A program made the translations under genes and the position numbers. A stretch of DNA of 64,000 bases from contig JAYRVF010000005.1 of assembly GCA_041918675.1 (NCBI GenBank), positions 124,001 through 188,000 of the forward strand, read 5' to 3'. Positions within the stretch are counted from its first letter, which is position 1. Every line of letters begins with the position of its first letter. This document shows positions 16,639-28,715 of this stretch, in pieces. The notes under the pieces are model-generated. The model ran no database searches, was not told where the DNA came from, and worked only from the letters and a program-made list of their open reading frames with translations. This DNA comes from SCUB01 sp041918675. GTDB taxonomy: Bacteria; Pseudomonadota; Alphaproteobacteria; Rhizobiales; Xanthobacteraceae.

Positions 16639-17471
16639 AGCAATCGGTTCGCGCGCAGTTGCAGCGCTACTGGGATGGTCGCGCGACCGGCAATTTCGCG
16701 TTCGGCGGAACCGGCGGCGGCCTCATCCTCGCTTCGACCGTAGCCTTCATGCTCGGCGAGCGCCCGGCCTTCGCGCTCGCGGTCGGCCTCTGCCTGATCG
16801 GTCTCGGTCTCTTCTGCGTCTGGCTCGAAATCGGCAAGCCGTGGCGCTCGATCAATGTGTTCTTCCACGCGCGCACGTCATGGATGACGCGCGAGGCGCT
16901 GGTCGTTCCGCCATTGTTCGTGGCCGGCGGCGCGGCGATATTCCTCGACACACGGTTCATTTTCCTCGCCGCCGTGCTGGCCGCCGTCTTCGTCTATTGC
17001 CAGGCGCGCATCCTTCACGCCTCGCGCGGCATTCCGGCATGGTGCCAGAATGAGACGGTGCCGCTGATACTCGCGACCGCGCTCGCGGAGGGAACCGGTC
17101 TCTTTGTCGTCATCGGCGCGGCGACGACGCCGATGATCGCCCTCGCGCTCGCCGCCGCGATCGTTCGCGAATTCGCGCGCGACATCTATCGCCGTGCCCT
17201 CGTCCGCGACAAGGCGCCGGCCGGAACATTGCGATGGTTTTCGCTGCCGGAGGAAAAGGCGCTGACGGCGGCGCGCTTCGCCGCGATTGCGGCACTCGCC
17301 AGCGCTCTCTTCGGATGGCCGACGGCAACGCTGGGCGGCCTGCTCGCGGTCGCGACCGGATGGGGCCTGAAATACATGCTGGTCAACCGCGCCGCGTTCA
17401 CGCGCGGCCATGTCATCCGGCATACGCCGGCGCGCGGACACGACGCGGCTCATGTCGTGACGGTGGATTGA
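16635..17471 (+). CDS. padD: DmsC-like membrane anchor subunit, phenylacetyl-CoA:acceptor oxidoreductase type
   Basis: This 278-residue protein has about eight hydrophobic segments. Examples are LILASTVAFML, FALAVGLCLIGLGLFCVWL, FIFLAAVLAAVFVYCQARIL, LFVVIGAATTPMIALALAAA and ATLGGLLAVATGWGLKYML. GKPWRSINVFFHARTSWMTRE is the conserved loop of DmsC/NrfD-type quinone-linked anchors. It should anchor PadBC to the inner face of the membrane and pass electrons to quinone. The ATG overlaps the padC stop by 4 nt (ATGA), giving a fully coupled padB-padC-padD unit. Confidence 0.85.
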   Translation: MKQSVRAQLQRYWDGRATGNFAFGGTGGGLILASTVAFMLGERPAFALAVGLCLIGLGLFCVWLEIGKPWRSINVFFHARTSWMTREALVVPPLFVAGGAAIFLDTRFIFLAAVLAAVFVYCQARILHASRGIPAWCQNETVPLILATALAEGTGLFVVIGAATTPMIALALAAAIVREFARDIYRRALVRDKAPAGTLRWFSLPEEKALTAARFAAIAALASALFGWPTATLGGLLAVATGWGLKYMLVNRAAFTRGHVIRHTPARGHDAAHVVTVD

Positions 17472-17513
17472 GCGCGCGCGATTTCACCCGGGACCCAAGA
17501 GGCGGACGAAGCG

Positions 17514-18419
17514 ATGATCGCCACGGCGGAAACGAACGAAGCGGCCGAGCCGGAACACGAGCCCGCGCTCATCCTTCCCGCGATACGGCTGGGACGCGTG
17601 CTCGCGCAAGACGCCGTCGCCACGGCCGAGACGGTGCGGCGCGTGTTGTGCCGCTCCCATCGCGGCGTCGGCCAGTCGACCGGCATCCGCGCGGTCGCGG
17701 AGGAGACGGCGACATCGATCACCTATGACGGGTCCTCCTACGCCACCATGATGGCGACGCCCGCCGACCTCGTCGATTTCGCCATCGGCTTCAGTCTTTC
17801 CGAACGGGTGATCGATGGTCTTGCCGACATCGTCAGCCTCGACGTCGTCGCGCATCGTCCGGGGATCGAACTGCGCCTCTGGTTGAAGCCGCGGCTCGCG
17901 GCCGCGTTCGCCGACCGGCGGCGACGCCTGGTCGGGCCGACCGGCTGCGGCCTGTGCGGCGTCGAGAGCCTCGCCGGCGCGTTGCCGCCGCTTCCCCGCG
18001 TTTCGTCCGGACCCCGGATGACGCCGGCCCTGATCGCGGAGGCCCTGGCGAGCTTCACCTCCGGCCAGATCATGCACCGCGAGACCGGCGCGCTGCACGC
18101 GGCCGGCTTCTATGTTCCGGGAACGGGACTGCTTTCGCTGCGCGAGGACATCGGCCGGCACAACGCGCTCGACAAGCTCGCCGGTGATCTCGCCCAGCGC
18201 CAGATCGCGGGCGCGGACGGCGTCGTGCTGCTGACGAGCCGGGTATCGGTGGAGATGGTGCAGAAAACCGCGACGCTCGGCGCGACCACGCTGATCGCGA
18301 TTTCCGCGCCGACCGCGCTTGCGATCCGCGCGGCGGAGGAAGCCGGCATCACGCTGGTGGCGCTCGCGCGCGCCGACGGCTTCGAGGTCTTCACCGGCGG
18401 GGAGCGCCTGACGGACTAG
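17514..18419 (+). CDS. fdhD: Formate dehydrogenase accessory sulfurtransferase FdhD
   Basis: This 301-residue protein has the FdhD hallmarks: the redox-active pair in GPTGCGLCGVES (Cys145 and Cys148), FAIGFSLSERVI, HAAGFYVPGTGLLSLREDIG, GRHNALDKLAGD and SRVSVEMVQKTATLGATTLI. FdhD passes sulfur from a cysteine desulfurase to the bis-MGD cofactor before it is inserted into formate dehydrogenase. No formate dehydrogenase gene is in the window. The gene follows padD by 42 nt on the same strand, so it probably serves PadB and may also serve the pyrogallol hydroxytransferase; that client range is inference. Confidence 0.92.
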   Translation: MIATAETNEAAEPEHEPALILPAIRLGRVLAQDAVATAETVRRVLCRSHRGVGQSTGIRAVAEETATSITYDGSSYATMMATPADLVDFAIGFSLSERVIDGLADIVSLDVVAHRPGIELRLWLKPRLAAAFADRRRRLVGPTGCGLCGVESLAGALPPLPRVSSGPRMTPALIAEALASFTSGQIMHRETGALHAAGFYVPGTGLLSLREDIGRHNALDKLAGDLAQRQIAGADGVVLLTSRVSVEMVQKTATLGATTLIAISAPTALAIRAAEEAGITLVALARADGFEVFTGGERLTD

Positions 18420-18441
18420 GCCGCCAACCGAGGCGCCCGCG

Positions 18442-21306
18442 TCATCCCGTGTTGCGCAGGCCCGCGGCGATCCCGTTGATCGAGATCATGATGCCGCGCC
18501 GGGTCCGCTCGTCGTGCGCGCCCGTTCGCCAGCGGCGGATCAGCTCGACCTGGAGATGGTTCAGCGGCGCGATATAGGGGAAGCGATGCCGGATCGAGCG
18601 CGCCAGCGTCGGATTGTCGGCGAGGCGCTCCCGCGTGCCGGTGATGTCGTCGAGCGCCTTGACGGTGCGCGCCCACTCCGCTTCCAGCGTTCCAAAAATG
18701 CGGCGCGCGAGGTCGCGGTCGCCGGACAATTCCGCGTAACGCCTGGCGAGCGCGAGATCCGTTTTGGCCAGCACCATGTCCATGTTGGAGAGCAGCGCGC
18801 GGAAAAACGGCCAATCGCGATTCATCCGTTGCAACAGCGCCATGCGTTCGCGCGGCGCGTCGGCGAGAAAGGCCTCGACTCCAGAGCCGAATCCGAACCA
18901 GCCCGGCAGACTGACGCGCGCCTGGCCCCATGAGAAGCTCCACGGGATCGCGCGCAGGTCCTCGATGCGGCGGGATTGGCCGCGCGACGCGGGGCGCGAG
19001 CCGATGTTGAGCTCGGCGATCTCGGCGATCGGCGTGGCGCTGAAGAAGTAGTCGACGAAGCCCGGCGTCTCGTAGACCAGCATGCGATAGGCCTTCGTGC
19101 TCGCTTGCGAGATGCTTTCCGCCGCGGCGATGAATGGATCCGGCACGGTGTGATGGTTCTTGAGCAGCGTCGCCTCCAGCGTCGCCGCGACCAGCGCTTC
19201 GAGGTTGCGCCGCGCGATTTCCGGGTTGGCGTATTTCGACGCGATGACCTCGCCCTGCTCCGTCAGCCTGATTTGTCCGTTCACGGTTCCCGGCGGCTGC
19301 GCCAGGATCGCCTGATAGCTCGGGCCGCCGCCGCGGCCGACCGTCCCACCCCGGCCATGGAACAGCCGCAGCACGATGCCGTCGCACTCCGAGAAAAACT
19401 CGGCGAGCGCGGTCGAGGCGCGGTAGAGCTCCCAATTGCTGGTGAAGATGCCGCCGTCCTTGTTGCTGTCCGAATAGCCGAGCATGATCTCCTGCAACGC
19501 GCCGGACGCGCGCACCAGGTCGCGGATGCCGGGAAGCGCGAGGAATTCACGCATGATCGGCGCGGCGTGACGCAGATCGCGGATGGTTTCAAACAGCGGC
19601 ACGACCAGCAACGCCGCCGACGCGCCCTCGTCGCCGAGCACGCCGCGCATCAGCGCGCATTCCTTCTGCAACACCAGCACTTCGAGAAGATCGCTGACCG
19701 CCTCGGTATGGCTGATGATGTAGTGGCGGATGCCATCGGCGCCGTACGCCGCGCGCGATTCCCGCGCCGCGTTGAGCACGGCGAGTTCGCTCTCGGTCCG
19801 CGGCGAATAGGCGACGCCCGGAATTCGCAGCGGCCGCGGATCGCGCAGCAGGCCGAGCAGCAGTTCGCGCTTGTCCGCCTCGCCGAGGCTCGCGTAATCG
19901 GGCGCCACCCGCGCCGCGCGCAGCATCTCGGCCAGCGTCTCCTCGTGCCGATCCGAATTCTGGCGGATGTCCACCACCGCGAGGTGGAAACCGAAAACCT
20001 CGATCGCGCGACGCAGCGGCGCGAGCCGCGCGCGCGCCAGCATCTCGCCGTGGTGCGCCTTGAGCGAATCCTCGATCACGCCGAGATCGGCCAGCAGCTC
20101 CTCGGCGCGGACGTAGGGCGCGGCGGCGGGCGTCGCGCGACGCGGCGCGATCGTTCCGGTCAGCCGCTCCAAGGTCGCCGCCAGGCGCGCGTAGATCCCG
20201 ATGATGGCCCGCCGATAGGGCTGATCGTCGCGATGCGGATTGCGATCGCCGGACCGGTCGGCGAGTGTGTCGACGGCGGGCGAGCAACCGACCAGATTGC
20301 GCGAGGTCGACAGTTCCGCGCCCAGTTCGTGAATCTCGGCGAGATAATGGCGCAGCGCGACCTCGCATTGCTGGCGGAACGCGTCCTTGAGGCTGTCGGC
20401 GTCGACATTGGGATTGCCGTCGCGATCGCCGCCGATCCACGAGCCCATGCGGAAGAACGGCGCGACGCGTTCGCCGCCGAAGCGCTCCTCCAGCTCGGCG
20501 TAGAGGCGCGGAATCTCGCGCAGGAACGCGGTCTGATAGTAGCTCAGCGAGTTCTCGATCTCGTCGTGGACCGTCAGGCGCGAGGCGCGCAGAAGGCTCG
20601 TCTGCCACATCTGCACCACGCGCGTCTTCAACAGCGCCTCGTTCTCGCGCGTTTCGCGCTCGCCGCGCGGATGCTCGCGCGCGGCGAGCAGGCGCGCGAT
20701 CGAGCTTTCGACATCGAGCAACGTCTTGCGCCGGGCCTCGGTCGGATGCGCGGTGAGCACGGGCGAGACCATGCCGCGCTCAAGCGCCCGCGACGCGGCC
20801 GCGGGAGAAATGCCGGCCTCCTTGAGAAGGCGGCAGGTCGCGGCCAGGCCGCCGACCTGTTCGTGAATCAGATCATGGCGCTGCTCGTGCGCCTCGCGGC
20901 GGCGGATATAGTGGCGATCCTCCGCGATGTTGGCCAGATGAGAGAAATAGGTGAATGCGCGCGCGACCAGGATCGCCTGCTCGGTCGTCAGCGCGCGCAT
21001 GATGGCGTCGAGCCGCCGCCCGGCCTCGACATCGGCGTCGCGTTCGAGGGCGACGCTGAGCACGCGGATATTCTCGATCCGCGCGAACATCTCCTCGCCT
21101 TCCTGCTCGCGGATCGTGGCGCCGAGAATCTGCCCGAGCAGGCGGATGTCCTCGATCAGCGGCGCGTCCTTCACCGGCTCGCTCTTGAGTGACGCGGAAG
21201 ACAATCGGCCGGTCTTGCTGGGCTTCAACGGAGCACCTTGGAGCACCTTGAGAGACGCACGTCGCGTCGGTTGGGTGATTTGACGGGGCACCGGCGGCCC
21301 GGCCAA
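18442..21306 (-). CDS. ppc: Phosphoenolpyruvate carboxylase
   Basis: This enzyme fixes bicarbonate onto PEP to form oxaloacetate, replenishing the TCA cycle during growth on acetyl-CoA-yielding substrates such as aromatics. At up to 954 residues it has the family length. Signatures are VLTAHPTEARRKTLLDVE (catalytic His), GSWIGGDRDGNPNV, LRLFHGRGGTVGRGGGPSY (PEP-binding loop) and the C-terminal ISINGIAAGLRNTG. The outermost start is a TTG at 21306 with no ribosome site; a TTG at 21228 preceded by AAGGTG is a reasonable alternative (928 residues). It converges on fdhD with 22 bp between the stops and is not obviously part of either neighbouring cluster. Confidence 0.95.
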   Translation of the reverse strand: MAGPPVPRQITQPTRRASLKVLQGAPLKPSKTGRLSSASLKSEPVKDAPLIEDIRLLGQILGATIREQEGEEMFARIENIRVLSVALERDADVEAGRRLDAIMRALTTEQAILVARAFTYFSHLANIAEDRHYIRRREAHEQRHDLIHEQVGGLAATCRLLKEAGISPAAASRALERGMVSPVLTAHPTEARRKTLLDVESSIARLLAAREHPRGERETRENEALLKTRVVQMWQTSLLRASRLTVHDEIENSLSYYQTAFLREIPRLYAELEERFGGERVAPFFRMGSWIGGDRDGNPNVDADSLKDAFRQQCEVALRHYLAEIHELGAELSTSRNLVGCSPAVDTLADRSGDRNPHRDDQPYRRAIIGIYARLAATLERLTGTIAPRRATPAAAPYVRAEELLADLGVIEDSLKAHHGEMLARARLAPLRRAIEVFGFHLAVVDIRQNSDRHEETLAEMLRAARVAPDYASLGEADKRELLLGLLRDPRPLRIPGVAYSPRTESELAVLNAARESRAAYGADGIRHYIISHTEAVSDLLEVLVLQKECALMRGVLGDEGASAALLVVPLFETIRDLRHAAPIMREFLALPGIRDLVRASGALQEIMLGYSDSNKDGGIFTSNWELYRASTALAEFFSECDGIVLRLFHGRGGTVGRGGGPSYQAILAQPPGTVNGQIRLTEQGEVIASKYANPEIARRNLEALVAATLEATLLKNHHTVPDPFIAAAESISQASTKAYRMLVYETPGFVDYFFSATPIAEIAELNIGSRPASRGQSRRIEDLRAIPWSFSWGQARVSLPGWFGFGSGVEAFLADAPRERMALLQRMNRDWPFFRALLSNMDMVLAKTDLALARRYAELSGDRDLARRIFGTLEAEWARTVKALDDITGTRERLADNPTLARSIRHRFPYIAPLNHLQVELIRRWRTGAHDERTRRGIMISINGIAAGLRNTG

Positions 21307-21414
21307 GAATTCAAACTATCGCAAGCCGACAAGTCGAAGTCCACCGGGGGCGAACATTGTCGGTCGTGGGAAGCCGCGCGCGCCGTCCGCGCGCGCCGGG
21401 GCGAAGTCCGGCGC

Positions 21415-22419
21415 TTAAGGCCAGTCGGCGAAGGTGAGTGGTTCCGGGCGCGTCTGGTTCGCCGCGTCCCGCTTGGCGATCTCGCGGCGATAGCGCCCCG
21501 GCGGCAAACCCATCCGTCGCGCGAAGAAGCGGTTGAAATAGCCGGGGTCCTTGAAACCGAGAATGAAGGCGAGCTGCTTGGTGGTGATCGCGGAAATCTC
21601 CAGCCGCGCGATCGCTTCGTTCATGACGCGCTGCTGAATGAGAACGCGCGGCGAGCGCCCCAATTGCCGGGTGCAGATGGCGTGCAGACGGTCCACCGTC
21701 AGGCCGAGCTGCTCGGCGTAACTCGCCACGCTCCATTGCTCGCGGAAATGCTCCTCGACGAGTTGGCGGAAGCGCGACAGCAGCGCCGGCGTCTCGGCGG
21801 CATGGCCCCCGCCGAGCGCTCCCGCGCCGATGTGGCGCCACAATTCCACGAAGCAGATCACCAGCGCCGAGGAAATCAACGTCGACCAGCCGGCCCCCCG
21901 GACCTGGAGCTCGCGCGAGACGACCGCCATGACGCGCGCGAGCAGGTCGCTCTCGTCGGCCTCGAGCCTGAGCACGAGCGGCTGCTCGGCCGCGAGCAGC
22001 GCCAGAAGTTCGGTCGCCTCCGGAATCTGGCGGAAGGTGTTTTCGAGAAGGTCGGGTTGCATGGCGAGCAGATGGCCGCGCGCGCCCGCGGCGATCTCCA
22101 GCCGGTCGACGCTACCCGCCGGCAGCCAAACGAAGCATGGCCCCGCAAGACGCAGGCCCTCCGGCGAGAACGCGAGCGTCGCCTCGCCGGATTGCAGCAG
22201 CAGGCCATGCTGGAAGCCGCGCGTGGCCTCGGTGTTCAGCCGCCATTCGCGGGCGACGAAACCGCTCGTCACCACTTCCGCCCGCAGGCGGCTCGTCAGC
22301 GATGTGTCGGGCCGCAGGGCCGCGCTTCCCGGCCGATCCGAATGAGTGACGCGGCGGGTGCGACCATTCGCCCCGCCAATTTCACCTTTTCCATCCAGTC
22401 TTTGACCTGTTTCGTCCAT
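21415..22419 (-). CDS. AraC family transcriptional regulator
   Basis: The start at 22419 (MDETGQRLDG, 334 residues) is chosen among close alternatives. The N-terminal two thirds is a cupin-like sensor (EATLAFSPEGLRLAGPCFVW, LPAGSVDRLEIAAGARGHLL). The C-terminal about 100 residues are the double HTH: WSVASYAEQLGLTVDRLHAI in the first half and ITTKQLAFILGFKDPGYFNR with FFARRMGLPPGRYRRE in the second. This sensor-HTH arrangement resembles regulators of aromatic uptake and oxidation. It is divergent from the ABC importer and aldehyde dehydrogenase genes with 134 bp between starts, so it most likely controls them. On its own strand, ATTGACGCATTGAACATG just upstream offers a TTGACG -35. Confidence 0.9.
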   Translation of the reverse strand: MDETGQRLDGKGEIGGANGRTRRVTHSDRPGSAALRPDTSLTSRLRAEVVTSGFVAREWRLNTEATRGFQHGLLLQSGEATLAFSPEGLRLAGPCFVWLPAGSVDRLEIAAGARGHLLAMQPDLLENTFRQIPEATELLALLAAEQPLVLRLEADESDLLARVMAVVSRELQVRGAGWSTLISSALVICFVELWRHIGAGALGGGHAAETPALLSRFRQLVEEHFREQWSVASYAEQLGLTVDRLHAICTRQLGRSPRVLIQQRVMNEAIARLEISAITTKQLAFILGFKDPGYFNRFFARRMGLPPGRYRREIAKRDAANQTRPEPLTFADWP

Positions 22420-22553
22420 TTTTGAATGAAAGCAAAGCATGTTCAATGCGTCAATGGGGCCGCGTCGACCAACGAGCCCCGACAATAATCGTGAGGAAAC
22501 GAATGACCGGCCGCGAGACCCGCGTCCGGCATTTGCCCATCAGGAGGCTGCAT

Positions 22554-23762
22554 ATGATTAAGACAGCGTTCTCCAGGATTGCATTGCTCGCGGCGGCCGC
22601 GCTTCTCGCCGGCACCGCCTTCGCGCAGGCACAGGACAAGCTGCGGATCGGCTACGCGATTTCCAAGACCGGCCCCTTCGCCGGCGGCGCGGGTGTGACG
22701 ACGCTCCCGAACTACCAGCTCTGGGTGAAGGACGTGAACGAGGCCGGCGGCATCACCGTCGGCGGCAAGAAGCTGCAGATCGAGGTGATCGAGTATGACG
22801 ACCGCTCGAATTCGGAAGAAGCGGTCAAGGCGATCGAGCGCCTGGCGACCCAGGACAAGGTCGACATCATTCTGCCGCCCTGGAGCACGGGCCTGAACCT
22901 GGCGGTGGGCCCGACCTTCAATCGGCTCGGCTACCCGCATCTGGCGGTGACGGCGGCGACCGACCGCGCTCCGGAAATGGCGAAGCGCTGGCCGAACAGC
23001 TTCTGGTTTCTCGGCACGTCGAAGCCTGGCGCGGAAGCGCTCGTCGAGGTCATCGCCAAGCTCAAGTCCGAAAACAAGATCGGTCCAAATGTCGCGATGA
23101 TCGCGGTCGCGGACGCGTTCGGCATCGAATTGTCGTCGGCGGCGCGGCCCGCGCTCAAGGCGGCCGGCTTCAACCTCGTCCTCGACAAGAGCTACCCGCT
23201 CGGCACGCAGGACATGCAGGCCATCCTCAAGGACGCGATGGCGTCGAACGCCGACACCTTCATCGCCTTCTCCTATCCACCCGACACGATCGCCATCGGC
23301 GACGCGGCGAAGGTGCTCAACTACAATCCGAAGGTGTTCTACACGGCCGTCGGCACGGCGTTTCCCCTCTACAAGCAGAAGTTCGGCGCCAACGCCGAGG
23401 GCGTGATGGGCGTGGGCGGCTGGAATGTCGACAGCCCCGCGCTCAAGGCCTATTTCAAGCGTCACGCCGAGGTCATCGGACGCGAGCCCGACCGCTGGGC
23501 GAGCCCTGTGACCTATGTCAGCCTGCAGATGCTGCAACAGGCGATCGAACGCGCCGGCAAGGTCGATCACGCCGCGATCGTCAAGGAGCTGCAGACCGGC
23601 ACGTTCGACACCATCATGGGCAAGATCAAACTCGCCGATAACCTCATGCCGATCGTGTGGTGGGTCGGACAATGGCAGGGCGGCGAATTCGTCGGCCTGG
23701 CGCCGACGAAGTACGAGGGCGCCAAGCCGCCCCTGTTCCCGAAACCCGCCTGGAAGCAGTGA
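22554..23762 (+). CDS. ABC transporter substrate-binding protein, branched-chain amino acid/aromatic type
   Basis: Translation from the ATG at 22554 is supported by AGGAGG 6 nt upstream. It gives 402 residues with a signal peptide (MIKTAFSRIALLAAAALLAG, cleavage after AFAQA). The mature protein is a type I periplasmic binding protein of the LivJ family: LRIGYAISKTGPFAGGAGVT, QIEVIEYDDRSNSEEAVKAI, VDIILPPWSTGLNLAV and VAMIAVADAFGIELSSAA. Members of this family bind amino acids, benzoate-type acids, urea or amides, so the ligand cannot be read from sequence. Linkage to an AraC regulator and an aromatic-type aldehyde dehydrogenase makes an aromatic ligand likely. It is the first gene of the importer operon. 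Confidence 0.92.
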   Translation: MIKTAFSRIALLAAAALLAGTAFAQAQDKLRIGYAISKTGPFAGGAGVTTLPNYQLWVKDVNEAGGITVGGKKLQIEVIEYDDRSNSEEAVKAIERLATQDKVDIILPPWSTGLNLAVGPTFNRLGYPHLAVTAATDRAPEMAKRWPNSFWFLGTSKPGAEALVEVIAKLKSENKIGPNVAMIAVADAFGIELSSAARPALKAAGFNLVLDKSYPLGTQDMQAILKDAMASNADTFIAFSYPPDTIAIGDAAKVLNYNPKVFYTAVGTAFPLYKQKFGANAEGVMGVGGWNVDSPALKAYFKRHAEVIGREPDRWASPVTYVSLQMLQQAIERAGKVDHAAIVKELQTGTFDTIMGKIKLADNLMPIVWWVGQWQGGEFVGLAPTKYEGAKPPLFPKPAWKQ

Positions 23763-23780
23763 GCCCAGCGGACGGCGACC

Positions 23781-24656
23781 ATGCTGCTGATCGATATTCT
23801 CATTTCGGGCCTTGTGCTCGGAGGGATGTACGCGCTCATCAGCATGGGCCTGACCCTTCAGTACGGCGTCGCGCGCATCATGAATCTCGCCTATGGCGAA
23901 TTCCTGATCGCCGCCGCCTTCCTGACCTTCTGGCTGTTCACGGATCGCGCGGTGAGCCCGCTGGTCGGGCTCATCGTCGCGGTGCCGCTCGCCTTTCTCG
24001 CCAACTGGATGATCTACCGCTGGCTGCTGGTGCCGCTGGTCGACCGCGCCCGCAGCCGCGGCCAGCTTGAAGTCGACAGCATCCTGGCGACCTTCGGACT
24101 TCTGTTCGTCGTGCAGGGCACCGCCCTGTTGCTGTTCGGCGGACAATATTACAGCTACGGCTACCTTTCCGTGCCGGTCGAGATTCTCGGCACGACGCTG
24201 GCGCTCAACCGCATTCTGGTGCTGGTGGTCGCCGCCGTGATCGGCGCCGGCCTCTATCTCGCGCTGACACGAACGCGGACCGGCACCGCCATCCGCGCCA
24301 TCGCCGTCAACCCGACGACCGCGCGCCTTGTCGCCATCGACGTGCGAACGGCGTCGGCTTTCGCCTTCGCGCTCGGCGGCGCGCTGGTAGCCTCCGGCGG
24401 CGTGCTGATCAGCATGTTCCTGACCTTCAACGCCGCGATGGGCGTCGTCTTCACGATGAAGGCGCTGATCGTCATCATCATGGGAGGCGTCGGCAACGTC
24501 GCCGGCGCGCTCTTGGCCGGCCTCATCCTCGGCGTGGTCGAGACCGGCGTCGCCCGCCTGCTCGATCCGGGACTGACGCTGGCGGCGACCTACACGATCT
24601 TTCTCGCCGTGCTTCTCGTCAGGCCGCAGGGCCTGTTCGGGAGGGCGGCGAAATGA
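23781..24656 (+). CDS. Branched-chain-type ABC transporter permease, LivH family
   Basis: This 291-residue inner-membrane permease has around eight membrane helices. It shows the LivH signatures LVLGGMYALISMGLTLQYGV and MNLAYGEFLIAAAFLTFW near the start and MKALIVIIMGGVGNVAGALL with LAGLILGVVETGVARLLDP near the end (the EAA-like loop region). It pairs with the LivM domain encoded next to it. It begins 18 nt after the binding-protein gene and ends in a 4-nt ATGA overlap with the next gene. Confidence 0.92.
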   Translation: MLLIDILISGLVLGGMYALISMGLTLQYGVARIMNLAYGEFLIAAAFLTFWLFTDRAVSPLVGLIVAVPLAFLANWMIYRWLLVPLVDRARSRGQLEVDSILATFGLLFVVQGTALLLFGGQYYSYGYLSVPVEILGTTLALNRILVLVVAAVIGAGLYLALTRTRTGTAIRAIAVNPTTARLVAIDVRTASAFAFALGGALVASGGVLISMFLTFNAAMGVVFTMKALIVIIMGGVGNVAGALLAGLILGVVETGVARLLDPGLTLAATYTIFLAVLLVRPQGLFGRAAK

Positions 24657-26321
24657 ATTTACGGCACGCCCCCGTCGCGGCCTTCGCCTTTCTCGCGGCG
24701 ATCGCGCTTGCCGCCCTGCCCGCCTTCGCCTCCGGCTACGTGCTCGCGCTCGCGATCAGCATGATGAGCTACACGATCATGGCGACCGCCTGGGCGCTGT
24801 TTTCCGGTTCGACGCATTACATCTCGCTCGCCAGCGCCGCCTTCTTCGGCATCGGCGCCTATGCCGCGGCGATCCTCGGCGAGACGCTGCCCTGGCCGGT
24901 GGTCCTGTTCGCCGCCACGCTGATCGGCCTCGCCGTCGCGGCGATCGTCGGGCTATCGACGCTGCGGCTTTCGGGGGTCTATTTCATCATCTTCACCTTC
25001 GGCCTCGCCGAACTCGTGCGCCAGTTGGTGACGTGGTACGAGGTCAACATCAAGGGCACGGTCGGACGCTACCTTTTTCTCGACATGCCCCAGAGCGCCA
25101 TCTACTGGCAGCTTCTCGCGGTCCTCGTCGCGGTTCTGACGATCGCCTGGATGATCTCGCGCTCGCGCCTCGGCCTTGCCAGCCGCGTGATCGGCAATGA
25201 CGAGGTCGTGGCGCGCCACGCCGGCATCGACACCACCCGCGCCAAGGTCCAGCTCTTCGCCGTCAGCGCCGCGATCATGGCGCTTACCGGGGCGATCATG
25301 GCGCCGCGCTGGACCTATATCGATCCGGCGATCGCCTTCAATCCGATGATCTCGTTCCAGGTCGTCATCATGGCGCTGCTCGGCGGCGCGGGCGCGCTGT
25401 TCGGGCCCATGCTCGGCGCCATCCCGATGGTGTTGTTGTTCGATTTCCTGACCGCGAACTTTCCCAATGCCTTCAGCGTCCTGCTCGGGCTCGCCTTCAT
25501 CATCATCGTCTATTTCGTGCCGCGCGGCGTGATCGGCCTCATTCAGGACCGCTGGCCGAGCCGCGCGCGCGCGCGACCACCGGCCGCGATCTCATCCACC
25601 GACGGCGCGGTTCTCGTCGTCGACGGTCTGCAGAAATCATTCGGCGGCGTGCGCGCGGTTCACGACCTCTCGTTCGAGATCGCGCCGGGCGACATTCTCG
25701 GCCTGATCGGTCCCAACGGTTCGGGCAAGACCAGCGTCCTCAACATGATCTCCGGCGCGCTGAAGCCCGACAAAGGGCTGATCCGCTTTCTCGGCCAACG
25801 CATCGACAACTCCCCGCCCGATCGCATCGCGACGCGAGGGATCGCGCGCACGTTCCAGCTCGTGCGCATTCTGCCCGCGCTGACGGTGCGCGAGAACGTG
25901 CTGCCGAGCCTTGCCTTTCGCGCGCGGCCGGTCACGGGGTTCGCCGCCCATGACGTGGCCGGACGCGTTCTTGCCCGCGTCGGCCTCGCGCAAAAGGCCG
26001 ACCTTCCGGCCGCCGATCTGACCTATATCGACCAGAAGCGGCTCGAACTCGCGCGCGCGCTCGCCGCCGAACCGAAGCTTCTGCTTCTCGACGAATGGCT
26101 CGCCGGCCTCAATCCGACCGAACTCGGCGACGGCATTTCGCTCATTCACTCGCTCAAGCAGGACGGCATCAGCATCCTGATGGTCGAGCACGTCATGGAC
26201 GCGATCCGCACGCTGTGCGATCGCTGCATCGTGATGAACGCCGGCCGCATGATCGCCGAGGGACGCCCGCAACTGGTGCTCGCCGACCCCGAGGTGGTGC
26301 GCGCCTATCTCGGTGATTCCA

Positions 26322-26329
<8 letters not shown>
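24653..26329 (+). CDS. Fused ABC permease (LivM) and ATP-binding (LivG) protein
   Basis: The 558 residues hold two complete domains. Residues about 1-300 are a LivM permease (YTIMATAWALFSGSTHYISL, FFGIGAYAAAILGETLPWP, RVIGNDEVVARHAGIDTT, GGAGALFGPMLGAIPM). After a short Arg-rich linker (RWPSRARARPP), residues about 315-558 are a LivG ATPase with Walker A LIGPNGSGKTSVLNMISG, Q-loop region GIARTFQLVRILPAL, and Walker B region EPKLLLLDEWLAGLNP. The usual LSGGQ signature is replaced by ADLTYIDQKRLELARAL, as is common in LivG-like proteins. It overlaps livH by 4 nt and the next gene by 8 nt. LivM-LivG fusions occur elsewhere in proteobacteria, so the fusion is notable but not unique. Confidence 0.92.
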
Positions 26330-28676
<2,347 letters not shown>

Positions 28677-28715
28677 TCGCGAAAGGCGCCCGGCGGTCGC
28701 GCGCGGTCGACACAG

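Noticed and set aside
13226..17471. Thiosulfate, polysulfide or DMSO reductase
   Set aside because: Subunit architecture fits those too, but there is no Tat signal, and context (paaX and phenylglyoxylate dehydrogenase genes) favours PadBCD.
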